DNA from: Blastochloris sulfoviridis
Lineage (GTDB): Bacteria; Pseudomonadota; Alphaproteobacteria; Rhizobiales; Xanthobacteraceae
Direction: 5' to 3'
Length of the DNA stretch: 64,000 bases
NCBI RefSeq assembly: GCF_008630065.1
Contig: NZ_VWPL01000014.1
Span: 1 to 64,000, forward strand
Within the stretch, counting starts at the first letter, position 1. Every line of letters begins with the position of its first letter. This document shows positions 51,855-60,988 of this stretch, piece by piece. The translations under genes and the position numbers were made by a program. The notes below the pieces were generated by a model that was not told the origin of the DNA, did not search any database, and worked only from the letters and a program-made list of their open reading frames with translations.

Positions 51855-52033
51855 GGCGGCTCCCTCTCGCTCGACCCTGTGGACAGGCCTTGCCCCGATT
51901 GTGGCCGGAACCATACAGGGCGCAAGAGCGAGCGCTATCGGACATTGGGTGAAGAGGGCGGTAACGGGCCGCCCGCGTCAAAGTGCCCGGGGCCTGACCC
52001 GGGGAGGCCGGACACGGGGCGGGGCCGCGTCGC

Positions 52034-52843
52034 CTAGGGCTGCCCGGCTGGCGCGCCCAAGGGCTGAGGCGGCAGATTGGGATCGTGCTTGCCCAGGCCG
52101 TGGCGGGCCAGCACCGCCCACGCCTCCTCGGCATCGTCGGCCCATTCGATCAGCGCGACGTCGTCCTCGCCGATCAGCCCGTTCTCGACCAGCACCGGCA
52201 GCTCGATCAGCCGCGTCCAGAACGCCCGGTCGATCAGCACGATCGGCGCCGGCCCCATCTTGCCGGTCTGGCGCAGCGTCAGGATCTCGAACACTTCGTC
52301 GAGCGTGCCGAAGCCGCCGGGAAATGCCACCAGCGCATTGGCGCGCATGGCGAAATGCATCTTGCGCATCGCGAAGTAGTGGAAGCGGAAGGTGAGGTCC
52401 GGCGTGGTGTAGGGGTTGGGATGCTGCTCGTGCGGCAGCAGGATGTTGAAGCCGATCGAGGGTGCGCCGGCCTCGAACGCGCCGCGGTTGGCCGCCTCCA
52501 TCAGGCCGGGGCCGCCGCCGGTGGCGATGACGTTGTCGCGGATGCCATAGCCATGGTCGAGCGCCCCGCCGCGCTCGGAGGCGATGCGGCCGAAATCGCG
52601 CGCCATGGCGTACCAGGCCGCGTGCCGGCCGGGGCCGGTCTCGCGCACGCGGGCGCTGCCGAAGGCGACGATGGTCGAGCGGATGTTCTCGCGCCGCAGC
52701 GTCTCCTCGACCTTGCTGTATTCGAGCAGGAAGCGGGCGCCGCGCATCGAGTCGCCCAGCAGAAACTCGCGGTCGAGCGCGGCGAGCCGGTAGGAGGGCG
52801 ACGACAGGGCCGGGGCCGGCGAATCGGAAGCGGAGTCGGTCAC
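52034..52843 (-). CDS. LOG family protein (TIGR00730 type)
   Basis: A 269-residue Rossmann-fold protein of the LOG family, whose members are cytokinin-activating phosphoribohydrolases or nucleotide 5'-monophosphate nucleosidases. The two hallmark motifs are present: IATGGGPGLMEAANRGA and VAFPGGFGTLDEVFEIL. The N-terminus carries ~70 extra residues before IVAFGSARV. The frame has no ATG close to the domain; a GTG at 52843 was chosen over a TTG at 52906. The physiological substrate is unknown. Confidence 0.88.
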   Translation of the reverse strand: MTDSASDSPAPALSSPSYRLAALDREFLLGDSMRGARFLLEYSKVEETLRRENIRSTIVAFGSARVRETGPGRHAAWYAMARDFGRIASERGGALDHGYGIRDNVIATGGGPGLMEAANRGAFEAGAPSIGFNILLPHEQHPNPYTTPDLTFRFHYFAMRKMHFAMRANALVAFPGGFGTLDEVFEILTLRQTGKMGPAPIVLIDRAFWTRLIELPVLVENGLIGEDDVALIEWADDAEEAWAVLARHGLGKHDPNLPPQPLGAPAGQP

Positions 52844-52912
52844 GTCGAATCCGGCGGGAGGGAAACGGCCGCGCGGGCCGGACTGCCGGCCCGATGACCG
52901 GCCCAAAAACCG

Positions 52913-52936
52913 AACCGCCGGCGCGGGCCGGCGGTT
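52913..52936 (-). terminator. Intrinsic terminator of the first DUF465 gene
   Basis: A perfect 10-base stem AACCGCCGGC with its complement and a 4-base loop. On the minus strand CGGTTTTTGG follows. It is 22 bases past the stop of the minus-strand DUF465 gene. Confidence 0.75.
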
Positions 52937-52958
52937 CTAAACCACGCTGCTGTGCGGG

Positions 52959-53141
52959 TCAGTGTACGCTGAGGGTATCGCCCCTGAGCTTCTCGATCGC
53001 ATCCTTGATGGCCAGCTTGCGTCGCTTCAGTTCGGCGATCTGGAGATCGTCTGAAGCCGGTTGGGCCAGTTTTTCCTCGATCTCGCGCGCAATGCTCTGA
53101 TGGCGCTTCTCGAGTTCCGCAAGGTGAGCCTGAATTGACAT
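52959..53141 (-). CDS. DUF465 family small coiled-coil protein
   Basis: A 60-residue helical protein of the DUF465 family: HLAELEKRHQSIAREIEEKL, then IAELKRRKLAIKDAIEKLRGD. It has two antiparallel helices by prediction. Function is unknown. A second, related DUF465 gene lies 197 bases away in the opposite direction. A GGAG site precedes the ATG. Confidence 0.85.
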   Translation of the reverse strand: MSIQAHLAELEKRHQSIAREIEEKLAQPASDDLQIAELKRRKLAIKDAIEKLRGDTLSVH

Positions 53142-53338
53142 ATGCTCCGTTCTCCCTTGTAGGGGCAAGCAAAAAAAGTCTGCCACGCCGTTTGGAGCAA
53201 GTCGACTACCGATCCGTGCTGCATTGCAGCATAGGGCCGCAAGACGCCCAGCCCTTCCGCCTTGCGGGCCACGCAAGGCGGGGTGATACTGATCTTGATG
53301 CGCGGCCCGCGGGGTGGCCGGCGCAAAGCTGCAGCCTC

Positions 53339-53545
53339 ATGACAAATCAGGAAGAATCAGAACTGCGTGCGCAGCTCTCGCGGCTTAAGCAGGAGCATCG
53401 CGATCTCGATGCCGCGATTGCGGCGCTGGAGGCCATGTCGGGCTTCGACCGGCTGCAGGTTCAGCGGCTGAAGAAGCGCAAGCTTTCGATCAAGGATCGC
53501 ATCATCGAGATCGAGGACCAGTTGTTTCCGGACATCATCGCCTAG
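53339..53545 (+). CDS. DUF465 family small coiled-coil protein, second copy
   Basis: A 68-residue DUF465 protein, similar in layout to its divergent neighbour: LRAQLSRLKQEHRDLDAAI, then VQRLKKRKLSIKDRIIEIED. Function unknown. There is no strong ribosome-binding site before the ATG at 53339, but the family start fits. Its TAG stop is the beginning of the tandem repeat array (CTAGAGC), as seen again at the DUF1192 gene. Confidence 0.85.
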   Translation: MTNQEESELRAQLSRLKQEHRDLDAAIAALEAMSGFDRLQVQRLKKRKLSIKDRIIEIEDQLFPDIIA

Positions 53546-53547
53546 AG

Positions 53548-53819
53548 CAGTCTCCGCAAAAGCGGGCACCGGTTTTGCGAAAGAGACTGCGACAACTCAA
53601 GAACTTGAGACGCGTCCGCTTGGTTCAATCAGACCGGCGGACGCGCTTGCGCAGTCTCCGCAAAAGCGGGTACCGGTTTTGCGAAAGAGACTGCGACAAC
53701 TCAAAGACTTGAGACGCGTCCGCTTGGTTCAATCAGACTGGCGGACGCGCTTGCGCAGTCTCCGCAAAAGCGGGCACCGTTTTGCGAAAGAGACTGCGAC
53801 AACTCAAGAACTTGACGCG
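53548..53819. repeat. Tandem array of a 104-base dispersed repeat, family 2
   Basis: Two full units and a partial third, starting at 53548, 53652 and 53756, with a period of exactly 104 bases and few differences. Each unit holds TCTCCGCAAAAGCGGG and CCGGTTTTGCGAAAGAGA, a stem-loop, then GAGACGCGTCCGCTTGGTTC. A single inverted copy is at 60989-61091. No gene was supported in 53546-54009. Confidence 0.9.
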
Positions 53820-53974
53820 CGTACTGACGCGGTCGGGCCGGACGACGCGCGATCTTCGAGACCGGACCGCCGGATCGCGGCAATCGGCCGGAGCGGACGC
53901 CCCGGTCGGCCATCGTGGGACGATTCGACGCTCCGCGACCGCGCGGCGAATCCCCGTCGAATCCCGTCTCTGCC

Positions 53975-54012
53975 ATGCGGTTTCCGGCCCTGTAGGCCGG
54001 CAACCCGTATCA
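53975..54012. repeat. Short copy of repeat family 1, copy G
   Basis: Only the two ends of the family 1 element are present: ATGCGGTTTCCGG, then CCTGTAGG, then CCGGCAACCCGTATCA. It forms one hairpin. Its last three bases are the stop codon of the peroxiredoxin gene. Confidence 0.75.
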
Positions 54013-54495
54013 CATCTGCCGCAGCAGCGCCTCGGCGCTCGACTGGTTGGCCTGGGAGGGGACGTCCTCGATGAGCAGCGTCTTCACCACGCCGTCCTCG
54101 ACCAGCATGGCGTAGCGCTTGGAGCGGATGCCCAGCCCGAACGCCGACCCGTCCAGATCGAGCCCCGCCGCCTTGGCGAAGTCGGCATTGCCGTCGGCCA
54201 GGAAGACGATCTTTCCCGCCGCCCCGCTCGCCTTCTCCCAGGCGTCCATCACGAACGGATCGTTCACCGCGGTGACCAGGATGGCGTCGATGCCCTTGGC
54301 CTTGAAGTCGGCCGCGTGGGCGAGATAGCCCGGCAGATGGTTCTTGTGGCAGGTGGGCGTGAAGGCGCCGGGCACCGCGAACAGCACGATCCGCTTGCCG
54401 GCGAACAGCTCGCCGGTGGCTTTCGCCACCGGGCCGTCCTCGGTGGGCACGCGGAAGGTAACGTCGGGCAGGCGGTCTCCGACCTGGATGGTCAT
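54010..54495 (-). CDS. Peroxiredoxin (Prx5 type), single cysteine
   Basis: A 161-residue redoxin of the Prx5 group that reduces peroxides. The peroxidatic site is VPGAFTPTCHKNHLPGY with Cys49. No second Cys exists in the chain, so it must use glutathione/glutaredoxin or another thiol as resolving partner. Other family segments are GDRLPDVTFRVPTEDG at the start and SKRYAMLVEDGVVKTLLIED near the C-terminus. The start is the ATG at 54495. The gene stands alone with a short palindrome at its 3' end. Confidence 0.92.
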   Translation of the reverse strand: MTIQVGDRLPDVTFRVPTEDGPVAKATGELFAGKRIVLFAVPGAFTPTCHKNHLPGYLAHAADFKAKGIDAILVTAVNDPFVMDAWEKASGAAGKIVFLADGNADFAKAAGLDLDGSAFGLGIRSKRYAMLVEDGVVKTLLIEDVPSQANQSSAEALLRQM

Positions 54496-54598
54496 GGCCG
54501 TGGCTCCTCGTTGGGCAGGCTTGTCAAAGGGGAAAGCGCAGGGACGGGACGGACGGCACCTGCCGCCCGCTCGTTCCTGATCTAGGAGGGGACGGCCT

Positions 54599-55528
54599 TC
54601 AGTCGAGGGGGGCGGTCGTCTCGACGGCGCCCTCGCCCGACACCAGCGTGAAGGTGAGGCGGGCGCCGGCCGGGTCGGCGCCGGCCGGCACGCCGTCAAG
54701 ATCGAACTCGAATCGGAGGAGTCCCTCGGCGGCCGGAACGCCCGCGCCCGGCACCGGCAGCGCCCAGTCGGCGGTCGGTCCCTCGACGAACAGCTCGGCC
54801 TGCGGCGCCGCGCGGGCATCGACGCGCACCCGCCAGGGTTTCGTGCTGCGGTCGACGGCCACGCGGGCGATGGCGAGGCCGCCGGCCGCGCCGAGCGCGG
54901 CCCGGCGCGGCACGCGGACGTCATGGGCGTGAAGCAGGCCGCCGGCTCCCGCCCCGGCCACCGCCGCCAAATGCACCTGCGGCGACACCGGCAGGCTGAG
55001 CGCCGCCTCGGCGGGGATGCAGAGGGTGCCGCACACGGCGTAGGAGAGGTCGACCGCCAGCACCGCCGGCCGCGCCGGGTCGCGCGGGTGGATGGTGAGC
55101 GGAAACACCACCGCGCCGCCATAGCCGATCGACACGCCGCCGCCCGACTCGAACCGCCGCGGCGCCGGCCAGCCGACCTCCACCGAGCGAACATTGGTCG
55201 AACGCGAAAAATCGAAGCGGGGCGGCATGCCGGCATCGCCCGGGTAGCGCCAGTAGGTCTTCCAGCCGGGATCGAGCCGCAATTCCAGGCCGGCCCGCAG
55301 CGCCGAATCGTCGCCATTGACGCCGCCGGCGATCAGCCGCGCCGCCGAATTCGGACCGGCCACCCACCCCGAGTCGGCCGCACGCGCCTCGGAGGCCGCC
55401 AGATCCGTCCCTGGCAGAACGCCGCAGACGAGGCCCGTCCCCACCAGGGCGGCCATCGCCGCGGCCGCGAGACCCGCGCCGCCCGTCGGCGAACTCCGGC
55501 GATGATGCCCGTCCATACCCGCTGCCAT
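54599..55528 (-). CDS. Secreted DsbD N-terminal-like domain protein
   Basis: A 309-residue exported protein resembling the N-terminal periplasmic domain of DsbD. A hydrophobic signal (GLAAAAMAALVGTGLVCGVLPG) lies near residues 17-38. The domain follows, with AGLELRLDPGWKTYWRYPGDAGMPPRFDFS, the SYAVCGTLCIPAEAALSL segment carrying a CxxxC cysteine pair, and a C-terminal beta-rich part. Full DsbD has membrane and thioredoxin domains, which are missing here. A role in delivering reductant in the periplasm is inferred. Start choice between 55528 and 55516 is uncertain. Confidence 0.8.
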   Translation of the reverse strand: MAAGMDGHHRRSSPTGGAGLAAAAMAALVGTGLVCGVLPGTDLAASEARAADSGWVAGPNSAARLIAGGVNGDDSALRAGLELRLDPGWKTYWRYPGDAGMPPRFDFSRSTNVRSVEVGWPAPRRFESGGGVSIGYGGAVVFPLTIHPRDPARPAVLAVDLSYAVCGTLCIPAEAALSLPVSPQVHLAAVAGAGAGGLLHAHDVRVPRRAALGAAGGLAIARVAVDRSTKPWRVRVDARAAPQAELFVEGPTADWALPVPGAGVPAAEGLLRFEFDLDGVPAGADPAGARLTFTLVSGEGAVETTAPLD

Positions 55529-55694
55529 ACCCGCTGCCCTCACGGATCGGCAGTAGCGCACCGCCGCCGGCGCGCGCCAGCCACGATGTCGTGAGACGCG
55601 GCCGCCTCGGCCGGCAATCACTTCCGCGCTGACGCGAGGTCGCGGCCGGTCTTCGAGCGTTTGCAAAGCAGGCCGAAGCGGCTACCATTTGCCT

Positions 55695-56309
55695 ATGAAG
55701 ATTGTGCGATCCAGCCGCAGCGACCGGCCCGGCGGGTATCTGGATGGCCAGATGCTCATCGCCATGCCGTCGATGCACGACGAGCGGTTCGAGCGCTCGG
55801 TGATCTATATGTGCGCGCATTCGGCCGAAGGGGCGATGGGCATCATCGTCAACCAGCTCGCGCCCGACATCCAGTTTTCCGACCTCCTGGTGCAGCTCGA
55901 GATCGTGCCGAAGGCGGAGCTGATCCAGCTTCCCAAGACGGTCGGCGCCATCCGCGTGCTGCGCGGCGGACCGGTGGAGACCGGGCGCGGCTTCGTGCTG
56001 CACAGCGCCGATTTCTTCATCGAGAACTCGACGCTGCCGATCGACGAGGGCATCTGCCTCACCGCGACGCTGGACATCCTCAAGGCGATCGCCCACGGCG
56101 AGGGGCCGCACAGTGCCGTGCTGGCGCTGGGCTATGCCGGCTGGGCGCCGGGCCAGCTCGAATCCGAGATCCAGGCCAATGGCTGGCTGCACTGCGACGC
56201 CGATCCGGACCTGATCTTCGGCAGCGAGACCGAGGCCAAGTATCAGCAGGCGCTGCGCAAGATCGGCGTCGGCATCGGCAACCTGGCGAGCGAAGCCGGC
56301 CACGCGTGA
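55695..56309 (+). CDS. yqgE: YqgE/AlgH family protein (UPF0301)
   Basis: A 204-residue UPF0301 protein. Conserved stretches are [40 protein letters not shown] and [38 protein letters not shown] near residue 150 is the hallmark of the family. The molecular function is unknown; in Pseudomonas it was linked to alginate regulation. The start ATG at 55695 was preferred over a TTG six bases upstream. Confidence 0.92.
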   Translation: MKIVRSSRSDRPGGYLDGQMLIAMPSMHDERFERSVIYMCAHSAEGAMGIIVNQLAPDIQFSDLLVQLEIVPKAELIQLPKTVGAIRVLRGGPVETGRGFVLHSADFFIENSTLPIDEGICLTATLDILKAIAHGEGPHSAVLALGYAGWAPGQLESEIQANGWLHCDADPDLIFGSETEAKYQQALRKIGVGIGNLASEAGHA

Positions 56310-56324
56310 TCTTCACGCATGGCG

Positions 56325-56463
56325 TCGCCGCGTCGTCGTCCCGGGCGAACGGCGAAGCCGTGAGACCCGGGACCGGCATCCGAAAAGATCATATCACCCT
56401 GCAGACGATCCAAGATCCTGCAGACGATCCCAGGTCGCGCGCCTGCGGCGCTTGCCCGGGATG
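56325..56463. repeat. Dispersed intergenic palindrome, family 3, second copy
   Basis: Outer arms GTCGTCCCGGGCGAACGG and GCGCTTGCCCGGGATGAC, with a GAAGCCGTGAGACCCGGG segment as in the copy at 11166. Inside is a short direct repeat of CCTGCAGACGATCC. It lies directly next to repeat family 1 copy F. Confidence 0.7.
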
Positions 56464-56474
56464 ACACGGCTTCT

Positions 56475-56600
56475 CGTATGGTTTCCGGTTGATCCCTTCG
56501 GGACACCGGAAACGGTCTCGCCGAAAAATCCTTGATCGGACGGGGGTTTTTCGGCGATCGGAATACGGTTCTCCGGCCCTGCAGGCCGGAAACCGTATCA
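56475..56600. repeat. Dispersed palindromic repeat, family 1, copy F
   Basis: The best-formed copy: GGTTTCCGGTTGATCCC, GGGACACCGGAAACGG, TCGCCGAAAAATCC, GGGGGTTTTTCGGCGA, then a second hairpin ending CCGGAAACCGTATCA. Its last three bases are the stop codon of the GGDEF/EAL gene. Confidence 0.9.
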
Positions 56601-59492
56601 CCGCCCCGCGGCGGCGCGCTGGCTCTCGGCCGGAATCGGCGAGATCAGGCGGCGCGCGTCCTCGGCGGTGAGTGGCTCGCCGAACGCGAAGCCCTGGGCG
56701 TATTCGCAGCCGAGCTGGGCGAGCTCGACGGCGTCCGACTCGGTCTCCGCGCCTTCCGCCACCACCTCCATGCCGAGGTCGTGGGCCATGGCGACGATCG
56801 AGCGCAGCAGCACCGGCCGCGTGCCGCGATCGGAGGCGCGCACGAACTGCTGGTCGATCTTGACGGTGTCGAAGGGGAAGCGCTGCAGATAGGCCAGCGA
56901 CGAGTGGCCGGTGCCGAAATCGTCGAGCGACAGGCCGGCGCCGAGTTCGCGGATGCGCGACAGCATCTGCGCGGCGTATTCCGGGTTCTCCATCACCAGC
57001 GACTCGGTGAGCTCCAGCTTGAGCGTGTCGGGAATGACCACGTTGCGCGCCAGCACGCCCTTGATGTCCTGGATCAGGTCGTGGCGCAAAAGCTGGCGCG
57101 ACGACACGTTCACCGACACGAACACTGGCGGGTCGAGCCTGAGCACGCGCTGCCAGCTTCCGAGCTGGCGGGCGGCACGGTCCATCACGAACAGGCCGAG
57201 CTCGATGATCAGCCCGGTCTCCTCGGCGATCGGGATGAACTCGGCCGGCGCCAGCTTGCCGAGCTTGGGGTGGTTCCAGCGCGCCAGGGCCTCGAAGCCG
57301 GCCACCGTGCGATCCTCCAGCCGTACGATCGGCTGATAGAGAATGATGATCTCGTCGCGCTCCAGCGCGCGCCGCAGGTCCGATTCGAGGCCGAGCCGGT
57401 CGGTCTTCTGGGTGCGCAGCGCCGGCTTGAACACCTCGATGCGGTCGCCGCCGGTGCGCTTGGCCACCTGCATGGCCAGCTCGGCGTCCTTCAGCACCTC
57501 CTCGCGCCGGCCGTGGTCGGCATCGATCAGCGCCAGCCCGATCGACGCGGTGAGGAAGATCTCGCGATTGGCGAAGGTGATCGGCGTGCGCAGCGTCTTG
57601 CGGATGGTGTCGGCGAAGGCGGTGATGCGCTCGGGCTCGCGCTCGGACAGCAGGATGATGCCGTACTGGTCGCCCGACAGGCGCGCCAGCGTGTCCTGCG
57701 GCTTGAGCAGGCGCGACAGCCGCCGGGCGATGGTGAGCAGGATCGAATCGCCGATCGACACGCCGGCCGACAAATTGATCTGCTTGAAGCGGTCGATGTC
57801 GAGCAGGATCACCGCCGGGCGCATGGTCTCGTCGAGCCGGGCGAAGCCCAGCGCCGCCTCCAGCCGGTCGAGGAACAGCGCGCGGTTGGGCAGGCCGGTC
57901 AGATTGTCGTGCACCGCGTCGTGCAGCAGCCGCTCCTCGGCGGTCTTGTTCTCGGTGATGTCGACCATGGTGCCGATGCAGCGCACCACCTCGCCGTCCG
58001 AGCCGATCACCGGCCGCGCCCTGAGCGCGAACCACAGATAGTGGCCGTCCTGGCTGCGCATCCGCAGCTGCTGGTGGATGCGGCCGCGCCGCTGCTCGAC
58101 CAGGCTGTCGAGCGCGGTGCGGAAACGGTCGCGGTCGGCCGGATGCAGCGTCTCCAGCCAGCCGGCGGCGTCGGTCTCCAGCGTCCCGCGGCGGAGGCCG
58201 AGAAGATGCTCGGCCTCGGGGCTGGTGTAGATGGCGTCGCGGCCGACGTCCCAGTCCCACACCATGTCGCCGGCGCCGGCCAGCGCCAAGGCGCGGCGCT
58301 CGATGTCGCCGACCGGGCCGGCGAGGCCGCCGCCGGAGAAGGCGTGCTGCATCACCGTGAAGCCGATCAGCATCACGATCAGCACCAGGCCGCCGAGCAG
58401 CGCCGGCGCCACCAGCTCATTGGTGAAGATGCCGGTGATGGTGAAGCCGGCGGCGATCACCCACACCAGGAACAGCGCCCAGGTGGGGATCAGCAGCACG
58501 GCGCGGTCGTAGCCGTGGGTCGACAGGTACACGATCAGCAAGAAGCCGAGCACGGCCACGCCGAGCATCGACATGCGGGCGATGCCCGCGCCCATCGGCG
58601 GATCGACGACCGCGAGCGTCACCAGCCCGCCGAGAGTGATCAGCCAGCCCAGCGCGATGTGGCCGTAGCGCACGTGCCAGCGGCTGAGATTGAGATAGGC
58701 GAACAGGAACACCACCAGCGTCGAGGCCAGGATGGCCTCGCCGCTGGCGCGCCACACCTGCTGGACCTCGGTGGAGAGATCGAACACCCGCGCCCAGAAG
58801 CCGAAGGTGGTGCCGATCTGCGCCAGCACCGCCCAGCCGAGCAGCGCCGCCGCCGGGAACATCGCCGAGCCCTTGACCACGAACAGGATGGTCAGGAACA
58901 GCGCCAGCAGGCCGGCGATGCCGATGACGATGCCGTAATAGAGCGTGAAGGAGTTGACCTTGGCCTTGTAGGCCTCCGGCTCCCACAGATAGAGCTGCGG
59001 GATCCGCGGCGTCTTGAGCTCGGCCACCAGCGTCACCGTGGCGCCGGGATCGAGCGTCACCAGGAAGGTGTCGGAGCCGGGATCGCTCTGCTGCTCGGGA
59101 CGGAAACCCTGGCTCGGCGTCAGGCTGGCGATGCGCACCGAGCCGAGGTCGGGCCAGATCAGCCCGGATTCGACCATGCGGAAATGCGGCGCGACGATCA
59201 GCCGGTCGAGCTGCTCGTCGGTGTTGTTGGCCAGCGCGAACACCAGCCAGTGCGAGGCCGGCCCCGGCTCGCGCGCCCGCACCTCGATGCGCCGCACGAT
59301 GCCGTCCGGCCCCGGCGCGGTCGACACCTGGATGCGGTCGCCCTCGACGGTGTGCAGCTCGACTGCCGGCAGAAGGTCGACCGCCGGCAGGTTCTGGCGG
59401 ACCACCACCGCATCGAGGGCCCAGGCGCCGTGGCCGGCGAGCATGGCCCACAGGGCCACGACCGCGACCAGCGCAGCACGTATGACAGACAC
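56598..59492 (-). CDS. Membrane-bound GGDEF/EAL protein with PAS domain
   Basis: A 964-residue inner-membrane c-di-GMP protein. A signal peptide (VSVIRAALVAVVALWAML) is followed by a periplasmic sensory domain of ~160 residues and about seven helices (roughly 190-390). A PAS domain follows (MVWDWDVGRDAIYTSPEAE), then GGDEF and EAL domains. The cyclase motif reads SGDQY instead of GGDEF, so cyclase activity is probably lost. The EAL domain keeps its key residues: FEALARW, VNVSSRQ, KLELTES, DDFGTGHSSL, VKIDQQF, VAEGAET. So c-di-GMP breakdown is likely. The GTG at 59492 with a GGAGG site eight bases upstream decides the start. Confidence 0.92.
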   Translation of the reverse strand: MSVIRAALVAVVALWAMLAGHGAWALDAVVVRQNLPAVDLLPAVELHTVEGDRIQVSTAPGPDGIVRRIEVRAREPGPASHWLVFALANNTDEQLDRLIVAPHFRMVESGLIWPDLGSVRIASLTPSQGFRPEQQSDPGSDTFLVTLDPGATVTLVAELKTPRIPQLYLWEPEAYKAKVNSFTLYYGIVIGIAGLLALFLTILFVVKGSAMFPAAALLGWAVLAQIGTTFGFWARVFDLSTEVQQVWRASGEAILASTLVVFLFAYLNLSRWHVRYGHIALGWLITLGGLVTLAVVDPPMGAGIARMSMLGVAVLGFLLIVYLSTHGYDRAVLLIPTWALFLVWVIAAGFTITGIFTNELVAPALLGGLVLIVMLIGFTVMQHAFSGGGLAGPVGDIERRALALAGAGDMVWDWDVGRDAIYTSPEAEHLLGLRRGTLETDAAGWLETLHPADRDRFRTALDSLVEQRRGRIHQQLRMRSQDGHYLWFALRARPVIGSDGEVVRCIGTMVDITENKTAEERLLHDAVHDNLTGLPNRALFLDRLEAALGFARLDETMRPAVILLDIDRFKQINLSAGVSIGDSILLTIARRLSRLLKPQDTLARLSGDQYGIILLSEREPERITAFADTIRKTLRTPITFANREIFLTASIGLALIDADHGRREEVLKDAELAMQVAKRTGGDRIEVFKPALRTQKTDRLGLESDLRRALERDEIIILYQPIVRLEDRTVAGFEALARWNHPKLGKLAPAEFIPIAEETGLIIELGLFVMDRAARQLGSWQRVLRLDPPVFVSVNVSSRQLLRHDLIQDIKGVLARNVVIPDTLKLELTESLVMENPEYAAQMLSRIRELGAGLSLDDFGTGHSSLAYLQRFPFDTVKIDQQFVRASDRGTRPVLLRSIVAMAHDLGMEVVAEGAETESDAVELAQLGCEYAQGFAFGEPLTAEDARRLISPIPAESQRAAAGR

Positions 59493-59580
59493 GGATCCGA
59501 CCTCCGAACCGGCGGCGGCGCCGCGGCTGGCGGCAGTGGTACAGACGCGCAGGGGCATTCTCAAGGCGAACCCGGTTTCC

Positions 59581-60585
59581 TCACGGCACCAGAACGATCT
59601 TGCCGATGTGGCCGCTTCCCTCCATGCGGGCATGGGCGGCGGCGGCCTCGCACAGCGGGAAACGCGAATCCATCACCGGCCGCAGCTTGCCCGCCGCGAT
59701 CAGCGGCCAGACGTGGCCCGCCACCGCCTGCGCCAGCGCGCTCTTGAAGGTATCGGTGCGCGAGCGCAGCGTCGAGCCGGTATAGGTGAGGCGTTTCAGC
59801 ATCAGGCGGCGGAAGTCGACCGTGGCCTTGAAGCCGTTCTGGAAGGCGATCTGGACGATGCGGCCGTCCGGCGCCGCCGCCTCGAAATTGCGCTCGATAT
59901 AGTCGCCGCCGATCATGTCGAGGATCACGTCGGCCCCGCGCCCGCCGGCGAACGCCTTGGTCTCGGCCACGAAGTCGGCGGTGTTGTAGTTGATCGCCCG
60001 GTCGGCGCCGAGCTTGAGGCAGGCGGCGCACTTGTCGTCGCTGCCGCAGGTGACGATGACGCGGGCGCCCAGCGCCTTGGCGAGCTGGATCGCCGTGGTG
60101 CCGATGCCGCTGGCGCCGCCATGGACGAGCAGGACCTCGCCCGCGGTCAGCCCGCCGCGCTCGAACACATTGTGCCAGACCGTGAACGCCGTCTCCGGCA
60201 GCGCCGCCGCCTCGGCGGCGCTCAGCCCCTCCGGAATGGGCAGCGCGTGGCCGGCCTCGGCCAGGCCGTATTGGGCATAGCCGCCGCCCGAGACCAGGGC
60301 GCACACGGTCTCGCCCACCTTCCATTGACCTGCACCCTCGCCCACCGCCGCGACGGTGCCGGCGATCTCCAGCCCCGGAATGTCCGGCGCGCCGGGCGGC
60401 GGCGGATAGAGGCCCTTGCGCTGCATGATGTCCGGCCGGTTGACGCCGGCGGCCTCGATCTTGACCAGGATCTGGCCCGGCCCCGGTGCGGGCACCGGCC
60501 GCTCGACCGGCACCAGCGCCTCCGGCCTCCCCGGCTCGGGAATGGCGATGGCGGTCATGGTGGTGGGCAGCGCGGGGGCGGTCAT
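59581..60585 (-). CDS. NAD(P)H-quinone oxidoreductase (zinc-free MDR family)
   Basis: A 334-residue medium-chain oxidoreductase of the quinone oxidoreductase/PIG3 type. Seen are AGVNRPDIMQRKGLYPPPPGAPDIPGLE, then VHGGASGIGTTAIQLAKALGARVIVTCGSDDKCAAC with the AxxGxxG NADPH-binding motif, and ADVILDMIGGDYIERN. The zinc ligands of alcohol dehydrogenases are missing. The start at 60585 follows a GAGG site; in-frame ATGs at 60603 and 60558 are alternatives. It is divergent from the DUF1192 gene. Confidence 0.92.
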   Translation of the reverse strand: MTAPALPTTMTAIAIPEPGRPEALVPVERPVPAPGPGQILVKIEAAGVNRPDIMQRKGLYPPPPGAPDIPGLEIAGTVAAVGEGAGQWKVGETVCALVSGGGYAQYGLAEAGHALPIPEGLSAAEAAALPETAFTVWHNVFERGGLTAGEVLLVHGGASGIGTTAIQLAKALGARVIVTCGSDDKCAACLKLGADRAINYNTADFVAETKAFAGGRGADVILDMIGGDYIERNFEAAAPDGRIVQIAFQNGFKATVDFRRLMLKRLTYTGSTLRSRTDTFKSALAQAVAGHVWPLIAAGKLRPVMDSRFPLCEAAAAHARMEGSGHIGKIVLVP

Positions 60586-60790
60586 GGCAAGCCTCGAACT
60601 CATTGCGTCTCGAACTCGTTGCGTCGCATTGGGGTAGCCCTCCGCCGGGGCGCTGGCAACGGCGGCATGCACTCTACGCTCTTCGCCGCCCCCGCTCCCG
60701 CCGGCCGCCAACCGACGCTAATCTGTGGCCCCGGATCGTGCACGCACGCATCCGGGCACGATTGGCCGGCGATCACAGGAGAGTTCGACG

Positions 60791-60988
60791 ATGGCGTTGC
60801 GCGACGATGACGAGCCCAGGCGCAAGGTGGTCCACGACATCGGCCAGCCGCTCGATGCGCTGTCGGTGGGCGAGCTGGAGGAGCGCATCGAGCTTCTGCG
60901 CGCCGAAATCGCCCGACTGGAGGTGGCATTGGCCGCGCGGCGGGCCAGCCGGGACGCCGCCTTCGACGTCTTCAAGCGCCCGGGCTAG
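60791..60988 (+). CDS. DUF1192 family small protein
   Basis: A 65-residue protein: DIGQPLDALSVGELEERIELLRAEIARLE, an amphipathic helix, then a basic tail. The family is of unknown function and is alphaproteobacterial. An AGGAGAG site precedes the ATG. The TAG stop is the start of a family 2 repeat. Confidence 0.88.
   Translation: MALRDDDEPRRKVVHDIGQPLDALSVGELEERIELLRAEIARLEVALAARRASRDAAFDVFKRPG

Noticed and set aside
53545-53820. CRISPR array
   Set aside because: Repeats of 104 bases follow one another directly without unique spacers of constant length, and no cas genes are present.
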